Source of the DNA: CAWBRY01 sp963791295
GTDB taxonomy: Bacteria > Bacteroidota > Bacteroidia > Chitinophagales > Chitinophagaceae
NCBI GenBank assembly: GCA_963791295.1
Contig: CAWBRY010000001.1
Location: forward strand, 2,046,001 to 2,110,000
Length of the DNA: 64,000 nt
Direction of reading: 5' to 3'
Shown here: one piece after another, positions 1-9,275 of the stretch
How positions within the stretch are numbered: the first letter of the stretch is position 1
Layout of the letters: each line of letters starts with the position of its first letter
The notes under the pieces: generated by a model
Seen by the model: only the letters and a program-made list of their open reading frames with translations
What the model was told of the DNA's origin: nothing
Database searches by the model: none
Translations under genes and position numbers: made by a program

Positions 1-2776
1 TATCAATATTGCCACCGCCATTGTGACGTACGTCGATGATCAATCCCTTCCGGGTGAACACCGGGTAGAATTGTTTAACAAAATCATCCATGTCTCTGGA
101 CGTCATAGCGCGCAAATGAACATACCCAATTTCATCTTTGCTGGCGCTATCAACCTGCATCCGGCGGGTTAATTCCCATTCCGAATAGCGCAGATCCGAT
201 TCTTTGTTGGAACTAATGGGCTTTACAATTTGACTAAACGTTTCGCCCTTTTGATTTATCAGGTTAAGCTTGACCTGAATCCCGACCTTATTTGCCAGTA
301 ATTCCGAAATATCCTGCACCTGCGTCAGGGGAATATCATTGACTCCAGTGATGATGTCGCCTTCGCGAACGCTTAGCCAGGTCATGCTCAAGGGTGATCT
401 TTCTTCGGGGTAATCGGGGTCACTGCGATATATATGCGCAATTTTTAAGCCCTTGGCATCTTTTTCCAGGCGTGCTCCCAATGAACCGGTTTGAATTTCA
501 TCGGTTGGTCTTCTGGTGTCCCCGCCAACAACGAAAGTGTGTAGAGCAGACAATTCAGCCACCATCTGGGCTACCAGGTCATTTAGATCGCTGCGATCGG
601 TGAGGCGGTCCACCAATGGTTGATGTTGTTTTCTAACTGCCAGCCAATCGACATTGTGCATGTTGCGATCATAGAAATAGTCCCTCATCATTCTCCACGC
701 ATCCGCAAACATTTGCCTCCATTCTTCCACCGGATTCACCTGGAATTTCCAGTTAGCGAGATCAATTTTATTCTTTTCAAAATCGAGCTTTTCACCATTC
801 GCATCGGCTACTGCAAAAGTCTTTTTCCTGGCGACAAGAATTTTCTTTTTATTGGATGAGAGTTGGTAATAATCCAGTCCCGTTACTATTTCGACAGGTT
901 CCATCTTTTTATCATACGCCATTTTGAGCGCAAACAATTTCGCCGAGCCTTCACTTCCATTTCCGGCATCTATCCAATAAAGAAAACCGTCGGCCACACT
1001 CAAGTCACGAATATTGCCGCTTTTAGCTGGCACCTGGAATATTTGCTGAGCAATATGCTGCCAGTCGATTTTTTTTATTGGCGGTGGAATCTTTCCTGAT
1101 TTTTCATTCTTTGTCTTTTTATTCGCGGCAGTGGGTGTCCCGGTCGAAACAGTGTCTGTAACCCATCCATCCTTTTCCAAAAATGGAAATTTATCGGTGG
1201 TATCTACCTGCAGCGCATACAAATTCGTCGTCTCGGTATAATATGGCTCGGGTTGCCGCGAGCCCCATGGCGAGGAGACTTTGGTCTGCAGGTTCCTGTC
1301 GGAAAGAAAATAAATCCAGTGATTATCTTTTGACCAGGATGCGCTATAACTATCTAATCGGGGAGTGGTGATCGGAATATTTCTGCCGCTTTCTATCTCG
1401 ACCAAACTCATTTGAAGGTTTAGATTTTCTATTCCGTGAGCGAAGACAAAGTAATCACTATTCGCCGACCAATACATATCAGCGATACCATAATCCTGGT
1501 CCTGGATTTCGAACTTAATATTGCCAGAACCAGAGTCTATAATTCGCAGGAGTTCATTCTTATCTTTAAAGGCAATGTATTTACCGTCCGGCGAAGCTTT
1601 TAGCGTATTAATGAGCGTTTTTGTATTTTTTGTCAATTGCTGGGGACTGCCGCTTCCATCAGCGGCTGTTTTCCATATTTCAAACTCGCCACTTTCATCA
1701 GATAAATATGCTACAGTCTTTTCGGTAAGAAATTGAACTTCCCTGATTCGAACTCCAGGCTTCCTGTTGATTTCTACCCACCGATCGCCTTTGGATGGAA
1801 TGACAAATAATCTTCCGCGGGTGATGATCGCGGTAAAATTTCCTTCTGGTGAAAGTGTCGTAAAACTGATTGCTTCACTGGGATTCTTGATCCACCTTGA
1901 TTTTCGTTGGTCAAAATCGGAGATCAGGCGGATATCCAGCATTTTTTCGCTATTCGATTCTATATTGTAAACATAAAGATCCGCTCCTTTCTGGTAAATG
2001 ATTTGGGCCCCGTCCGACGATGGGGATTTGATATCCCATTCTTTGGAGAATGTATGTTGCTTCAGGGATTTGCCTTCCTTGTCCATCGACCATATATTCA
2101 TGGAACCGTCCCGGTCCGATGCAAAATAGATCCGGTCTTTGTAAATCATAGAATGATAGCTCGTTCCATTAAAATCGCAGGTTAGGCATTTTGCTTCCTG
2201 CTTGCCATCGAATTTCCAGATCTGTTGAATAGTTCCACCGACATATCGTTTGTTGCTGCTGCCTTGCTTTGGAAGCCTTGAAAAGTAAAGCATATTGGAC
2301 TCATCATAAGAACCGTCTGAGATCTGCGCAAGTGGAATCATTTCCGTGGAGAGTGTGACTGGATCCAGCTTTATTAGTTGAAGGTCATTGAGGTTACTAT
2401 ACCGGCTACTGGCATAAATGATCTTCCCATCTTTTGCCCATCCGACGGGTCTGTTGTACCAATTATCATAGGTAAGTCGGCGAGGTATGCTGCCGTTGAT
2501 GTCGATCAGGTACAACTCTCCTACGTTTTCATATTGGCCGCTAAATACAATTTGCTTTCCATCGGGCGATATCACTGGGTTGCCCTCCCATCCGGGATAA
2601 GTGGTCAATCGGTTAACTACTGCGGTGGTCATATCATACTTCCACAGATCTCCTTCTGAAGAAAAAACAACGATGTTGCCGTGGATGGCGGGAGTGCGGT
2701 AGTAGCCCTGTTGTTGCGCATGGCCAACTTGGTAAAATCCAGAAAGGATTAATACCGGTATTAAAACTTTTTTCAT
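1..2776 (-). CDS. Tricorn-type S41 protease, C-terminus cut by window edge
   Basis: The reading frame is open from the ATG at 2776 to the window edge, about 925 residues. It begins with a Sec signal peptide (MKKVLIPVLILSGFYQVGHA). The next ~600 residues are beta-propeller-like repeats of the TolB/WD40 type, with motifs such as NPVISPDGKQIVFSG and SPDGKYIAFKD. A linker, a tricorn core region (WRMMRDYFYDRNMH) and a PDZ-like segment with GDIITGVNDIPLTQV follow. The visible part ends at the start of the S41 catalytic core (LIIDVRHNGGGNI), so the catalytic serine lies outside the window. Homologues are large periplasmic peptidases that trim oligopeptides. The order signal peptide, propeller, PDZ, S41 is typical of Bacteroidota tricorn homologues. 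No neighbour on the same strand suggests an operon. Confidence 0.9.
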   Translation of the reverse strand, partial: MKKVLIPVLILSGFYQVGHAQQQGYYRTPAIHGNIVVFSSEGDLWKYDMTTAVVNRLTTYPGWEGNPVISPDGKQIVFSGQYENVGELYLIDINGSIPRRLTYDNWYNRPVGWAKDGKIIYASSRYSNLNDLQLIKLDPVTLSTEMIPLAQISDGSYDESNMLYFSRLPKQGSSNKRYVGGTIQQIWKFDGKQEAKCLTCDFNGTSYHSMIYKDRIYFASDRDGSMNIWSMDKEGKSLKQHTFSKEWDIKSPSSDGAQIIYQKGADLYVYNIESNSEKMLDIRLISDFDQRKSRWIKNPSEAISFTTLSPEGNFTAIITRGRLFVIPSKGDRWVEINRKPGVRIREVQFLTEKTVAYLSDESGEFEIWKTAADGSGSPQQLTKNTKTLINTLKASPDGKYIAFKDKNELLRIIDSGSGNIKFEIQDQDYGIADMYWSANSDYFVFAHGIENLNLQMSLVEIESGRNIPITTPRLDSYSASWSKDNHWIYFLSDRNLQTKVSSPWGSRQPEPYYTETTNLYALQVDTTDKFPFLEKDGWVTDTVSTGTPTAANKKTKNEKSGKIPPPIKKIDWQHIAQQIFQVPAKSGNIRDLSVADGFLYWIDAGNGSEGSAKLFALKMAYDKKMEPVEIVTGLDYYQLSSNKKKILVARKKTFAVADANGEKLDFEKNKIDLANWKFQVNPVEEWRQMFADAWRMMRDYFYDRNMHNVDWLAVRKQHQPLVDRLTDRSDLNDLVAQMVAELSALHTFVVGGDTRRPTDEIQTGSLGARLEKDAKGLKIAHIYRSDPDYPEERSPLSMTWLSVREGDIITGVNDIPLTQVQDISELLANKVGIQVKLNLINQKGETFSQIVKPISSNKESDLRYSEWELTRRMQVDSASKDEIGYVHLRAMTSRDMDDFVKQFYPVFTRKGLIIDVRHNGGGNID

Positions 2777-2917
2777 AAACAGTATAATTCCTGATTTAAT
2801 TTTTAGAATCTTGCAATGACCGGATGAAATTATAACGATTTTACATCTGCACCATATTTCTCTAATCCAGGTCTTATGGGGATGGAGGGAGTAAATTCGG
2901 AAGGATATAAAAACAAA

Positions 2918-2940
2918 AAACCGGCCGCAAGTGCCGGTTT
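2918..2940 (-). terminator. Stem-loop terminator after the 34-aa membrane protein
   Basis: An 8-bp perfect stem (aaaccggc/gccggttt) closes a 7-nt loop. Read on the minus strand it is followed by a run of Ts. It sits about 60 bp past the stop of the small gene at 3002-3106. Confidence 0.6.
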
Positions 2941-3001
2941 CAAAGATTTTGATGATGGCCTGCCTTAATAGGCAAGGGTACGTACAGGAGAGGCCACTTT
3001 A

Positions 3002-3106
3002 TTAGATAGCAAATAGGGTAACCACTGCGATTATCAGAAACACCGAAATAATTACAATAGCAGCCTGTACGTTGTCATTCTGTAATAGTGTGTTGATTTT
3101 TTTCAT
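3002..3106 (-). CDS. 34-residue single-pass membrane micro-protein
   Basis: ATG at 3106 and stop at 3002-3004 give 34 residues, starting MKKINTLLQNDNVQAAIV. The last ~20 residues are one hydrophobic segment rich in I, V, A and L, ending TLFAI. A factor-independent terminator lies just downstream on the same strand, which supports a transcribed unit. I recognise no family. It is too short for most gene callers. Function unknown; small single-span proteins of this kind often modulate larger membrane complexes, but nothing here shows a partner. Confidence 0.5.
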   Translation of the reverse strand: MKKINTLLQNDNVQAAIVIISVFLIIAVVTLFAI

Positions 3107-3527
3107 GCACAAAAGTTTGAGTTTCGAAAATGGGGTTAAGATATTCCACAGGGAAACCGGAGACTGAAAAAAATTGTCTTTTGTGATTTTACAAAGGGAT
3201 GGGAGTACTACAAATCTACATAATATTTATCCCCGTGTCAAGACCCCTTATGAAGTTTTTTCGCAATGGTACGGAGATATTTGCCTATGTAGCACCATTA
3301 AAATCAATCGTTTATATGGGATTCGCTGGTCTAATAAATGCGGGTTTCTGCACTAATTTTTTTAATATTAATTCTTTTATTAATAATTAGTTTTTCGGCT
3401 GAATTTCCGTCGAAATATTACCCATGAATATGTGAAATGTTGGTCCTGAGGGTCTTTAGGAAACCAGTTGATATTTTACTACGGATGGGAGTTTTACCTG
3501 CTCCACTCTAAGATATTCTTGAAATTG
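3107..3527. other. Intergenic, no gene seen
   Basis: This 420-bp stretch is AT-rich and includes a T/A-rich block near 3357-3392. Short open frames on the plus strand look like chance. The decamer ggatgggagt occurs near both ends (3196 and 3484), but I see no larger repeat and no RNA structure I can support. Confidence 0.5.
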
Positions 3528-3986
3528 TTATTTTTCACAAAGTTCTTTCAGCTTGTCGAGTGCTTTTGGGTAGGTCTGGTTCATATAATCTAAAAAATCT
3601 TCTGTGGTGTCTAAGTCAACAGTAACGGTTGTAGTTCCATTGTTTTCTTCGAAAGTATAGTTTTCAAATCCGTTTGCCCATTTTTCTACTTCTGGTCCTT
3701 CTGTAATTTCCTTATCAGCTTTTAAAAGCCCATAATGTTGAATTGAAACAAATCGGTTGGGAATGTTTTCAGCTATCCTGGAAACCATACCTCCCTTTTC
3801 TCCTTTCTCATCTACTCCAATAAATAGAATTTTATTTCCCTTGTCCCAACTTCCTTCATAGGTAGATGTCGGGTTAAACAAAGAAGTCCATTGTTCATAA
3901 GTTGATTTACTGTTAATGCCAAGCATAAAATCATATACCTTGGTCACAGGTGCATTGATGCTTACTTTGAATTGTAACTTTTTCAT
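3528..3986 (-). CDS. SRPBCC-fold (AHSA1/START-like) protein
   Basis: The product has 152 residues and starts MKKLQFKVSINAPVTKVYDFM, the usual first strand and helix of the SRPBCC hydrophobic-cavity fold. The central G-S-W-D-K-G turn and the late T-T-V-T-V-D-L-D strand fit the family. The length matches the polyketide-cyclase/SRPBCC group. Such proteins bind small hydrophobic ligands, and no specific ligand can be read here. It lies 57 bp after the lactonase gene on the same strand and may be the last gene of that unit. Confidence 0.8.
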   Translation of the reverse strand: MKKLQFKVSINAPVTKVYDFMLGINSKSTYEQWTSLFNPTSTYEGSWDKGNKILFIGVDEKGEKGGMVSRIAENIPNRFVSIQHYGLLKADKEITEGPEVEKWANGFENYTFEENNGTTTVTVDLDTTEDFLDYMNQTYPKALDKLKELCEK

Positions 3987-4043
3987 AATATTAAATATTT
4001 ACTAGATCAAGACTGAGACGTTTTATATATTGACTACGCACGA

Positions 4044-5069
4044 CTAAAATTTTAGTTTCACCCTCATCAGGTAATCATCACAGGTCATAAATAAAAAATG
4101 TTCATCTGGCGATAGTGCACAATTCGAAGTGTGCTGCCCTGTATATATGCGGGCCAGCAATTTAGCGGAAGCATTAAATATCCATAGACCTTCCGGACCA
4201 GAAGCGAATATATACCCGGCTTTATTGACTTTCATTCCATCTGGACCGCCCAGGTCTTTCCCTTCATAAGCATGGACTTCATAAAAGAGACTTCCGCTTT
4301 TTGCAAGTCCATTCGAATCTAATTCATATTTCATCCAGACCGCATTATTTGCATCGGAACTGGCAACATAAAGGAATTTGGAGTCAGGAGACAGGGCGAT
4401 CCCATTTGGATATTTCAATTCTTTGGTAAGAAGATCTACTTGCCCGCTTGGCTTGAGGCGATAAACGCCCTGAAAATCGAGCTGTTTCAAAGAGTCTTCA
4501 ATTCCCTTTCCTAATCCATAGGGAGGATCAGTAAAATACAAGTCGCCATTTGGATGTAACACTACATCGTTTGGACTGTTCAATCTTTTTCCCTGGTATT
4601 TATCTGCAAGAGTCTGAAATTGCGGCGATGGATTGTTAATCGGCGCGATCATTTTGGCGATTCGCCTGTCCCCATGCTGGCACAGTATTAACTCGCCATC
4701 CGCATTCAGCAAAAGTCCATTTGATCCGGGTTCAGCTACTTTATTGTTCGAATCACTGTTCCCCGAGGGAGTGAGGTAGGTGGTTACTCCCTGTCCCTCC
4801 TTCCATTTCATAATCTTGTTTGCCGGAATATCGGAAAAGAGCAAGTAGTCTCCATCTTTAATATATAATGGTCCTTCCGTCCAACTAAAACCTGAGCCAA
4901 TCACTTCCACGGTGGCAGTACTGTCCAGGATCTTCGAAGCTTCCGAATCGATGATTTCAATTCTTAATTTCGAATCCTTATTGGCAACACTAACTTTCGG
5001 CGATTTACTCTTACAGCCGGCAAGTATAATAACGACCGTAAAAACGGTGAAGATTCGAGCCAGATTCAT
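4044..5069 (-). CDS. SMP-30/gluconolactonase family lipoprotein
   Basis: I chose the ATG at 5069 because it gives a clean lipoprotein signal (MNLARIFTVFTVVIILAGC). The body is a six-bladed propeller of the SMP-30/gluconolaconase/LRE family: LNSPNDVVLHPNGDLYFTDP carries the conserved N-D metal site, and YPNGIALSPDSKFLYVA and GGPDGMKVNKAGYIF mark later blades. Family members hydrolyse sugar lactones in a metal-dependent way. It follows the 2-dehydro-3-deoxygalactonokinase gene by 37 bp. It could supply a sugar acid from its lactone to that pathway, anchored at the cell envelope. Confidence 0.85.
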   Translation of the reverse strand: MNLARIFTVFTVVIILAGCKSKSPKVSVANKDSKLRIEIIDSEASKILDSTATVEVIGSGFSWTEGPLYIKDGDYLLFSDIPANKIMKWKEGQGVTTYLTPSGNSDSNNKVAEPGSNGLLLNADGELILCQHGDRRIAKMIAPINNPSPQFQTLADKYQGKRLNSPNDVVLHPNGDLYFTDPPYGLGKGIEDSLKQLDFQGVYRLKPSGQVDLLTKELKYPNGIALSPDSKFLYVASSDANNAVWMKYELDSNGLAKSGSLFYEVHAYEGKDLGGPDGMKVNKAGYIFASGPEGLWIFNASAKLLARIYTGQHTSNCALSPDEHFLFMTCDDYLMRVKLKF

Positions 5070-5106
5070 ATCGTGCAATTTTTTTTCGTTGATATTTTAC
5101 GTCAAT

Positions 5107-6063
5107 TCAATCCATTAATCTTAAAAGAAGCTTTCGATGTCCATTGATCAATGCCGTATCCGCATCCTTATACTCTACAATTTTATCCAACCCGGCAACC
5201 TCAAAAGCCTTTGCATAAGAAGATCCCAGGGTTTGATTTGAAACCAATGTGATAGCACGGGGCTTTATCTTCAAGAGATTGGCCACTTCATGACCAATCA
5301 ATAATCCACTAAGGTAATGGTAGTTACCTTCAGCTCCGATTCTTTTAAACAGATCGTTGATACGGACCTGGAAAATGTTATTCAACAAATTACCTTCTAT
5401 ACCTTTCCTGACAGCATCTTTAAAAACTCGATCATGGTTTTCATCCAATTCATTTCTCCTCACCGAGGTGGCGAGAATACTTTTATTCGAAAGCAAATCG
5501 AATAATTCTCCTGTCATGTAAGTACGAATTCCTGTCACCAACCCATTCTCAACGGATAAATGTTTTGAATGAGTCCCTGGAAAGATCAGGGTCGTGTCTC
5601 CCTTGTTCATCACCAGGTCGCAGCCGACCAACATGGTTTCTTCGCCCCGGATTGCATCCTCTTTCGCACTGGCACCTGAGATGATGGTTACCCTGTACAC
5701 AGGATCGGTTCCAATCGTCAGTGATTGGGTAATCAGACCTGTTCCTTCGCAATCGAAAGGCAAATCTTTATACGGTAGTTCTGCCAATCCTATACTTGAA
5801 GACGCCATACCAGAGATAATGATGGGTATCTGCTCAATGGGCCGGTCGCAGGAGGATGCAATTTCCCGTATCCTCTCCATCAAATAGCTTTCATAAAATT
5901 TTCTTCTTGGTTGCTTCGGTTCGCCTTCCTGCGTCCACGACTCAAACATCGAAGTGATCCCATGACCGGTTTTTACTTCGGATAATACCAACAAGTTCTT
6001 GGAATCCACCAGGCGTAGTCGAAATGCGGAACTGCCCCAATCGCAACTAAGAAACTTATTCAT
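5107..6063 (-). CDS. dgoK: 2-dehydro-3-deoxygalactonokinase
   Basis: The product has 318 residues with the DgoK start MNKFLSCDWGSSAFRLRL, an ASKHA-type phosphate-1 loop. FPGTHSKHLSVENG and GLLIGHEVANL are later family motifs. The enzyme phosphorylates 2-dehydro-3-deoxy-galactonate to the 6-phosphate in the De Ley-Doudoroff route. The aldolase that would cleave this product is encoded 7 bp upstream, and a lactonase follows. This gene order is the main support for galactonate rather than gluconate chemistry. Galactonate dehydratase is not in the window. Confidence 0.88.
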   Translation of the reverse strand: MNKFLSCDWGSSAFRLRLVDSKNLLVLSEVKTGHGITSMFESWTQEGEPKQPRRKFYESYLMERIREIASSCDRPIEQIPIIISGMASSSIGLAELPYKDLPFDCEGTGLITQSLTIGTDPVYRVTIISGASAKEDAIRGEETMLVGCDLVMNKGDTTLIFPGTHSKHLSVENGLVTGIRTYMTGELFDLLSNKSILATSVRRNELDENHDRVFKDAVRKGIEGNLLNNIFQVRINDLFKRIGAEGNYHYLSGLLIGHEVANLLKIKPRAITLVSNQTLGSSYAKAFEVAGLDKIVEYKDADTALINGHRKLLLRLMD

Positions 6064-6070
6064 GGATGCC

Positions 6071-6715
6071 TTACTTGTGAATTTCCCTGATGTCTGCTAT
6101 CGCCGCCAGGAATTTTTGTGCATTTGCAGTTATCTGCTGGACGGATTCTTTATTCATTTCCTTTTTTGTATCCACCAACGACTTGCCAATTCCAAAAGCA
6201 ACAGCCCCTGCATTCTTAAATTCCGCGATATTGTGCAAGTTTATGCCTCCCGTCGGCATCAGAGGAATGAATGGCAAAGGTGCGCGGATTTCTTTGATAA
6301 ACGCAGGACCGGATGTCCCTGGAAAGACCTTGATAATATCTCCCCCCAGTGAATGGGCTTTATATATTTCCGTGGGTGTAAATGCACCAGGCATGGAAAC
6401 GGCATCCAATCCTTTAGTGACTTTGATCGTTTCTTCATCCGTTATCGGTGAAACAATGAATTGCGCTCCGGCGGCAATTGCTTTTTTTGCAGAACTGGCA
6501 TTCAATACAGTCCCCGCACCCACGATAACATGACCCTTTAATTTTTGAGAAAGCATTTCAATGCATCCTAATGCATCCGTCGAATTGAGAGTGACTTCAA
6601 TGCAATAGATCCCGCCTTCATGAAGTGCGTTTGCAATTGGAAGGATTTGATCAGGATCTGCCCCACGCAGGATCGCCACAATTTTATGACCTAAAATTTT
6701 AGCGAGCGTAGTCAT
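6071..6715 (-). CDS. dgoA: KDPG/KDPGal aldolase (class I)
   Basis: The product has 214 residues and is a full-length KDPG-aldolase TIM barrel. Visible motifs are VAILRG near the start, the catalytic Glu in CIEVTLN, VGAGTV, the Schiff-base Lys in IIKVFPG, and PTGGI near residue 155. It splits 2-dehydro-3-deoxy-6-phospho-galactonate or -gluconate to pyruvate and glyceraldehyde 3-phosphate. Tight linkage to dgoK favours the galactonate role; sequence alone does not separate Eda from DgoA. It lies 24 bp after the glycogen-binding-like gene, so the four genes are probably one transcript. Confidence 0.88.
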   Translation of the reverse strand: MTTLAKILGHKIVAILRGADPDQILPIANALHEGGIYCIEVTLNSTDALGCIEMLSQKLKGHVIVGAGTVLNASSAKKAIAAGAQFIVSPITDEETIKVTKGLDAVSMPGAFTPTEIYKAHSLGGDIIKVFPGTSGPAFIKEIRAPLPFIPLMPTGGINLHNIAEFKNAGAVAFGIGKSLVDTKKEMNKESVQQITANAQKFLAAIADIREIHK

Positions 6716-6739
6716 GGTTTCGCCTTCGTATTTTCAATC

Positions 6740-7030
6740 TCAGATAATTATGACGCTGTTGCTGCCCCCAAACTCGTTCGGCTCCTCGCTATCTGCCCCC
6801 GGTTCATTCACCCATTCCTTCTCGTTGACACGGTATTTAAAAACATGCTTGGAGTCCTTCGGCAGATTTACGTCTGCACTAAACGTTCCATCCTTTTTCC
6901 GGCTCATGATGATGGAATTTTGCCAGTCACTGTTAAGTCCCAGTATCTCTATCGTTTCCGCATTTTCAACCGTAAATGAGAATTTCACTTTGCAATAATC
7001 CTTTGTCTTGTAATAGGTTTTGAGTACCAT
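6740..7030 (-). CDS. Isoamylase/AMPK-type glycogen-binding (E-set) domain protein
   Basis: The product has 96 residues and consists almost only of one immunoglobulin-like early-set domain: VKFSFTVENAETIEILG, then LNSDWQNSIIMSRKKDGTF and KHVFKYRVNEKEWVNEPGAD. This matches CBM48/AMPK1-type domains that bind alpha-glucans. No catalytic domain is attached. It is the first gene of the minus-strand sugar-acid operon. A regulatory or carbohydrate-sensing role is possible but not shown. Confidence 0.75.
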   Translation of the reverse strand: MVLKTYYKTKDYCKVKFSFTVENAETIEILGLNSDWQNSIIMSRKKDGTFSADVNLPKDSKHVFKYRVNEKEWVNEPGADSEEPNEFGGSNSVIII

Positions 7031-7216
7031 GCTGCTTGATTTATATTAAATTGGGTAAAATATTTCTTCAGATCGCTGCAAATTTACCGTAAGGAAAAAA
7101 AGAACGGAAAAAGGTTTATCAACAAACGGCAAGCTGATGTAGATAACTCGAGTAATAAATAAATTGCAGCGGGATTTGGAAACACGTTTTATTTTCTAAT
7201 TGCAAAACATTTTACC

Positions 7217-8329
7217 ATGAACTCGCGTAGGGAATTTCTGCAAAAAATAACCGCAACAGCTTTGGCTATTCCTTTGTCAAAAATTGATCAGCCAAAAAGA
7301 ATGAACTATTCTCCTCATCTCTCAGATGATCGCGTATTGAAAGTGGCTATTATGGGATTGGGAAGTTATGCCAATCGCGTAGCTGAAGCCATGCGTACGT
7401 GCACCAGGGCCAAGTTAGTCGGCGTGATTAGCGGTACACCTTCAAAAATAAAAGATTGGCAAAGCCGGTTCGACATTGTTGAAAAAAATTGTTATAACTA
7501 TGAGAATTTCGATAAGATCAAAGATAATGCGGATGTTGATGCGGTATATGTAATTACGCCCAATGCTTTGCATCACGACCAGGTGATCCGTGTGGCTCGT
7601 GCAGGCAAACATGTCATTTGTGAAAAACCGATGGCTGTCACTGCGGCAAAAGGCAAAGAAATGGTGGATGCATGCAGGAAGGCAAATGTAAAATTGTTGG
7701 TCGGCTATAGGATGCACTTCGAAGCAAAGACTCTGGAAATAATTCGCATGAGAAAAGAAGGTGCATTTGGAAAAATATTATTCTTTCAGGGATTGAGTGG
7801 ATTTCAAATTGGTGATCCGGGCCAATGGAGACTGAAAAAAGACCTCGCTGGTGGCGGCGCTTTGATGGACATCGGAATTTATGCGGTAAATGGATCACGT
7901 TATATGGTTGGCGAGGAACCTGTTTGGGTGAATGCTCAGGAAACAAAGACCAATCCCGAAAAATTCAAGGAAGGTGTGGATGAAACAATTCAATTTCAAC
8001 TGGGGTTTCCCAGTGGAGCGGTGGCCTCCTGCTTGTCTACTTATAGCATGAATTTCCTGGATCGATTTTTTTTAGATGGGCAAAAAGGATTTGGCGAATT
8101 AAGTCCCGCTACAGGCTATGGTCCTATAGAAGGAAGAACCCACCTCGGTGAATTAACCCAACCTCACGTCACTCATCAAACAGTTCAAATGGATGAAATG
8201 GCCGACATTATTTTGCGAGGAAAACAACCAACGGTGCCAGTCGATGGTGAAGAAGCGTTGAAGGATTTGATCATCATGGACGCTATTTACCAGTCAATAA
8301 AAATTGGGAAAAAAGTAGATCTTAAATAG
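7217..8329 (+). CDS. Gfo/Idh/MocA oxidoreductase with Tat-type signal
   Basis: The product has 370 residues. A Tat-like leader (MNSRREFLQKITATALAI) has the twin Arg in S-R-R-E-F-L. The Rossmann domain carries MGLGSYANRVAEAM, and EKPMA holds the conserved Lys of the family. The C-terminal half has the GGGALMDIGIYAVN segment of Gfo/Idh/MocA proteins such as glucose-fructose oxidoreductase. It would use NAD(P) to oxidise or epimerise a sugar, and export with a bound cofactor would explain the Tat signal. It is divergent from the sugar-acid operon (186 bp apart), which fits a shared sugar theme but does not prove it. Confidence 0.85.
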   Translation: MNSRREFLQKITATALAIPLSKIDQPKRMNYSPHLSDDRVLKVAIMGLGSYANRVAEAMRTCTRAKLVGVISGTPSKIKDWQSRFDIVEKNCYNYENFDKIKDNADVDAVYVITPNALHHDQVIRVARAGKHVICEKPMAVTAAKGKEMVDACRKANVKLLVGYRMHFEAKTLEIIRMRKEGAFGKILFFQGLSGFQIGDPGQWRLKKDLAGGGALMDIGIYAVNGSRYMVGEEPVWVNAQETKTNPEKFKEGVDETIQFQLGFPSGAVASCLSTYSMNFLDRFFLDGQKGFGELSPATGYGPIEGRTHLGELTQPHVTHQTVQMDEMADIILRGKQPTVPVDGEEALKDLIIMDAIYQSIKIGKKVDLK

Positions 8330-8452
8330 CCGGATATCAGGCAACGGACAGTCGATCCAATCCGTTTACACTGAATTCTCATTTTAGAATTAACTCTTTG
8401 AATAGCCGTTTCTTGCTGGCTTTTCTTAACTTGGTCAAGTCAAATAGATTTC

Positions 8453-9157
8453 ATGAAAACAATCCACTTACCGATCGTCTTGCTTTTTTTGATCTGCTCC
8501 TGCTCATGTGATAAGGGAAAATCAGAACCCCAGCCTATTGTTTGTACAAGGCATGTTGCAGTGACGGATGTAAGCGGAAATGTATATACTTCCATTGTTA
8601 TTGGTACACAGGAATGGTTGGTTGAAAATCTCAAGGTCACCGAATACAGGGATGGGACTCAGATTCCCAATGTAACGAGCAGCGTCGGATGGAGAGCGCT
8701 CACTCAGGGTAGTTGGGCCAACTATAATAATGATCCGGGGCTGGATGCTGTATATGGAAAGTTATACAACTGGTATGCGGTTAGTGATTCTCGCGGCCTT
8801 ACTCCTACGGGTTGGCACGTGCCGAGCGATGTGGAATGGACCACTCTGATCGATTATTTGGGCGGTCCTTCTGTAGCAGGAGGAAAATTAAAAGAATTTG
8901 GCCTTAGTCATTGGCTCACGGATAACAACGGGACAATCACAGATACGCGTTGCTTTAACGCATTACCGGGTGGATCAAGACAGGATGATGCCAACGCTAC
9001 ATTTGAGAACGTTAGTAGTTCCGGTTATTGGTGGACGACTGAAGATCTGGGTGCTCCCGGCGCCACATACGTCATCTTAAGCCACAATACTCCCCAGGCT
9101 CAATTGGATGTGGCGAATAAGACTGTAGGCTTTTCTGTTCGATGCCTAAAGGACTAA
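8453..9157 (+). CDS. FISUMP-domain lipoprotein
   Basis: The product has 234 residues with a lipoprotein leader ending L-I-C-S-C-S-C. After it comes a Fibrobacter-major-paralogous (FISUMP) domain: VVIGTQEWLVENL-type opening (IGTQEWLVENLKVTEYRDGT), YGKLYNWYAV, GWHVPSDVEWTTL and a closing FSVRCLKD. These are cell-surface proteins of unknown biochemical role that are common in Bacteroidota. A second, damaged FISUMP gene lies inside the integrated element at 30063-30697. Confidence 0.85.
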   Translation: MKTIHLPIVLLFLICSCSCDKGKSEPQPIVCTRHVAVTDVSGNVYTSIVIGTQEWLVENLKVTEYRDGTQIPNVTSSVGWRALTQGSWANYNNDPGLDAVYGKLYNWYAVSDSRGLTPTGWHVPSDVEWTTLIDYLGGPSVAGGKLKEFGLSHWLTDNNGTITDTRCFNALPGGSRQDDANATFENVSSSGYWWTTEDLGAPGATYVILSHNTPQAQLDVANKTVGFSVRCLKD

Positions 9158-9275
9158 CCCGGAGCTTTCGATGTCTTTTTCAGTTCTTTTGAGAAAAAAT
9201 CCTATTCCGCTCTGAGATTTAACCAAACAGCTGCAACGAAGGAGGTTGATCAAGTGTCAGTCTAAAAAAAGGATT

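Noticed and set aside
3174..3390. Two overlapping ~60-residue frames in the 3.1-3.5 kb gap
   Set aside because: Overlapping frames in AT-rich sequence with no start signal, and neither looks like a protein.
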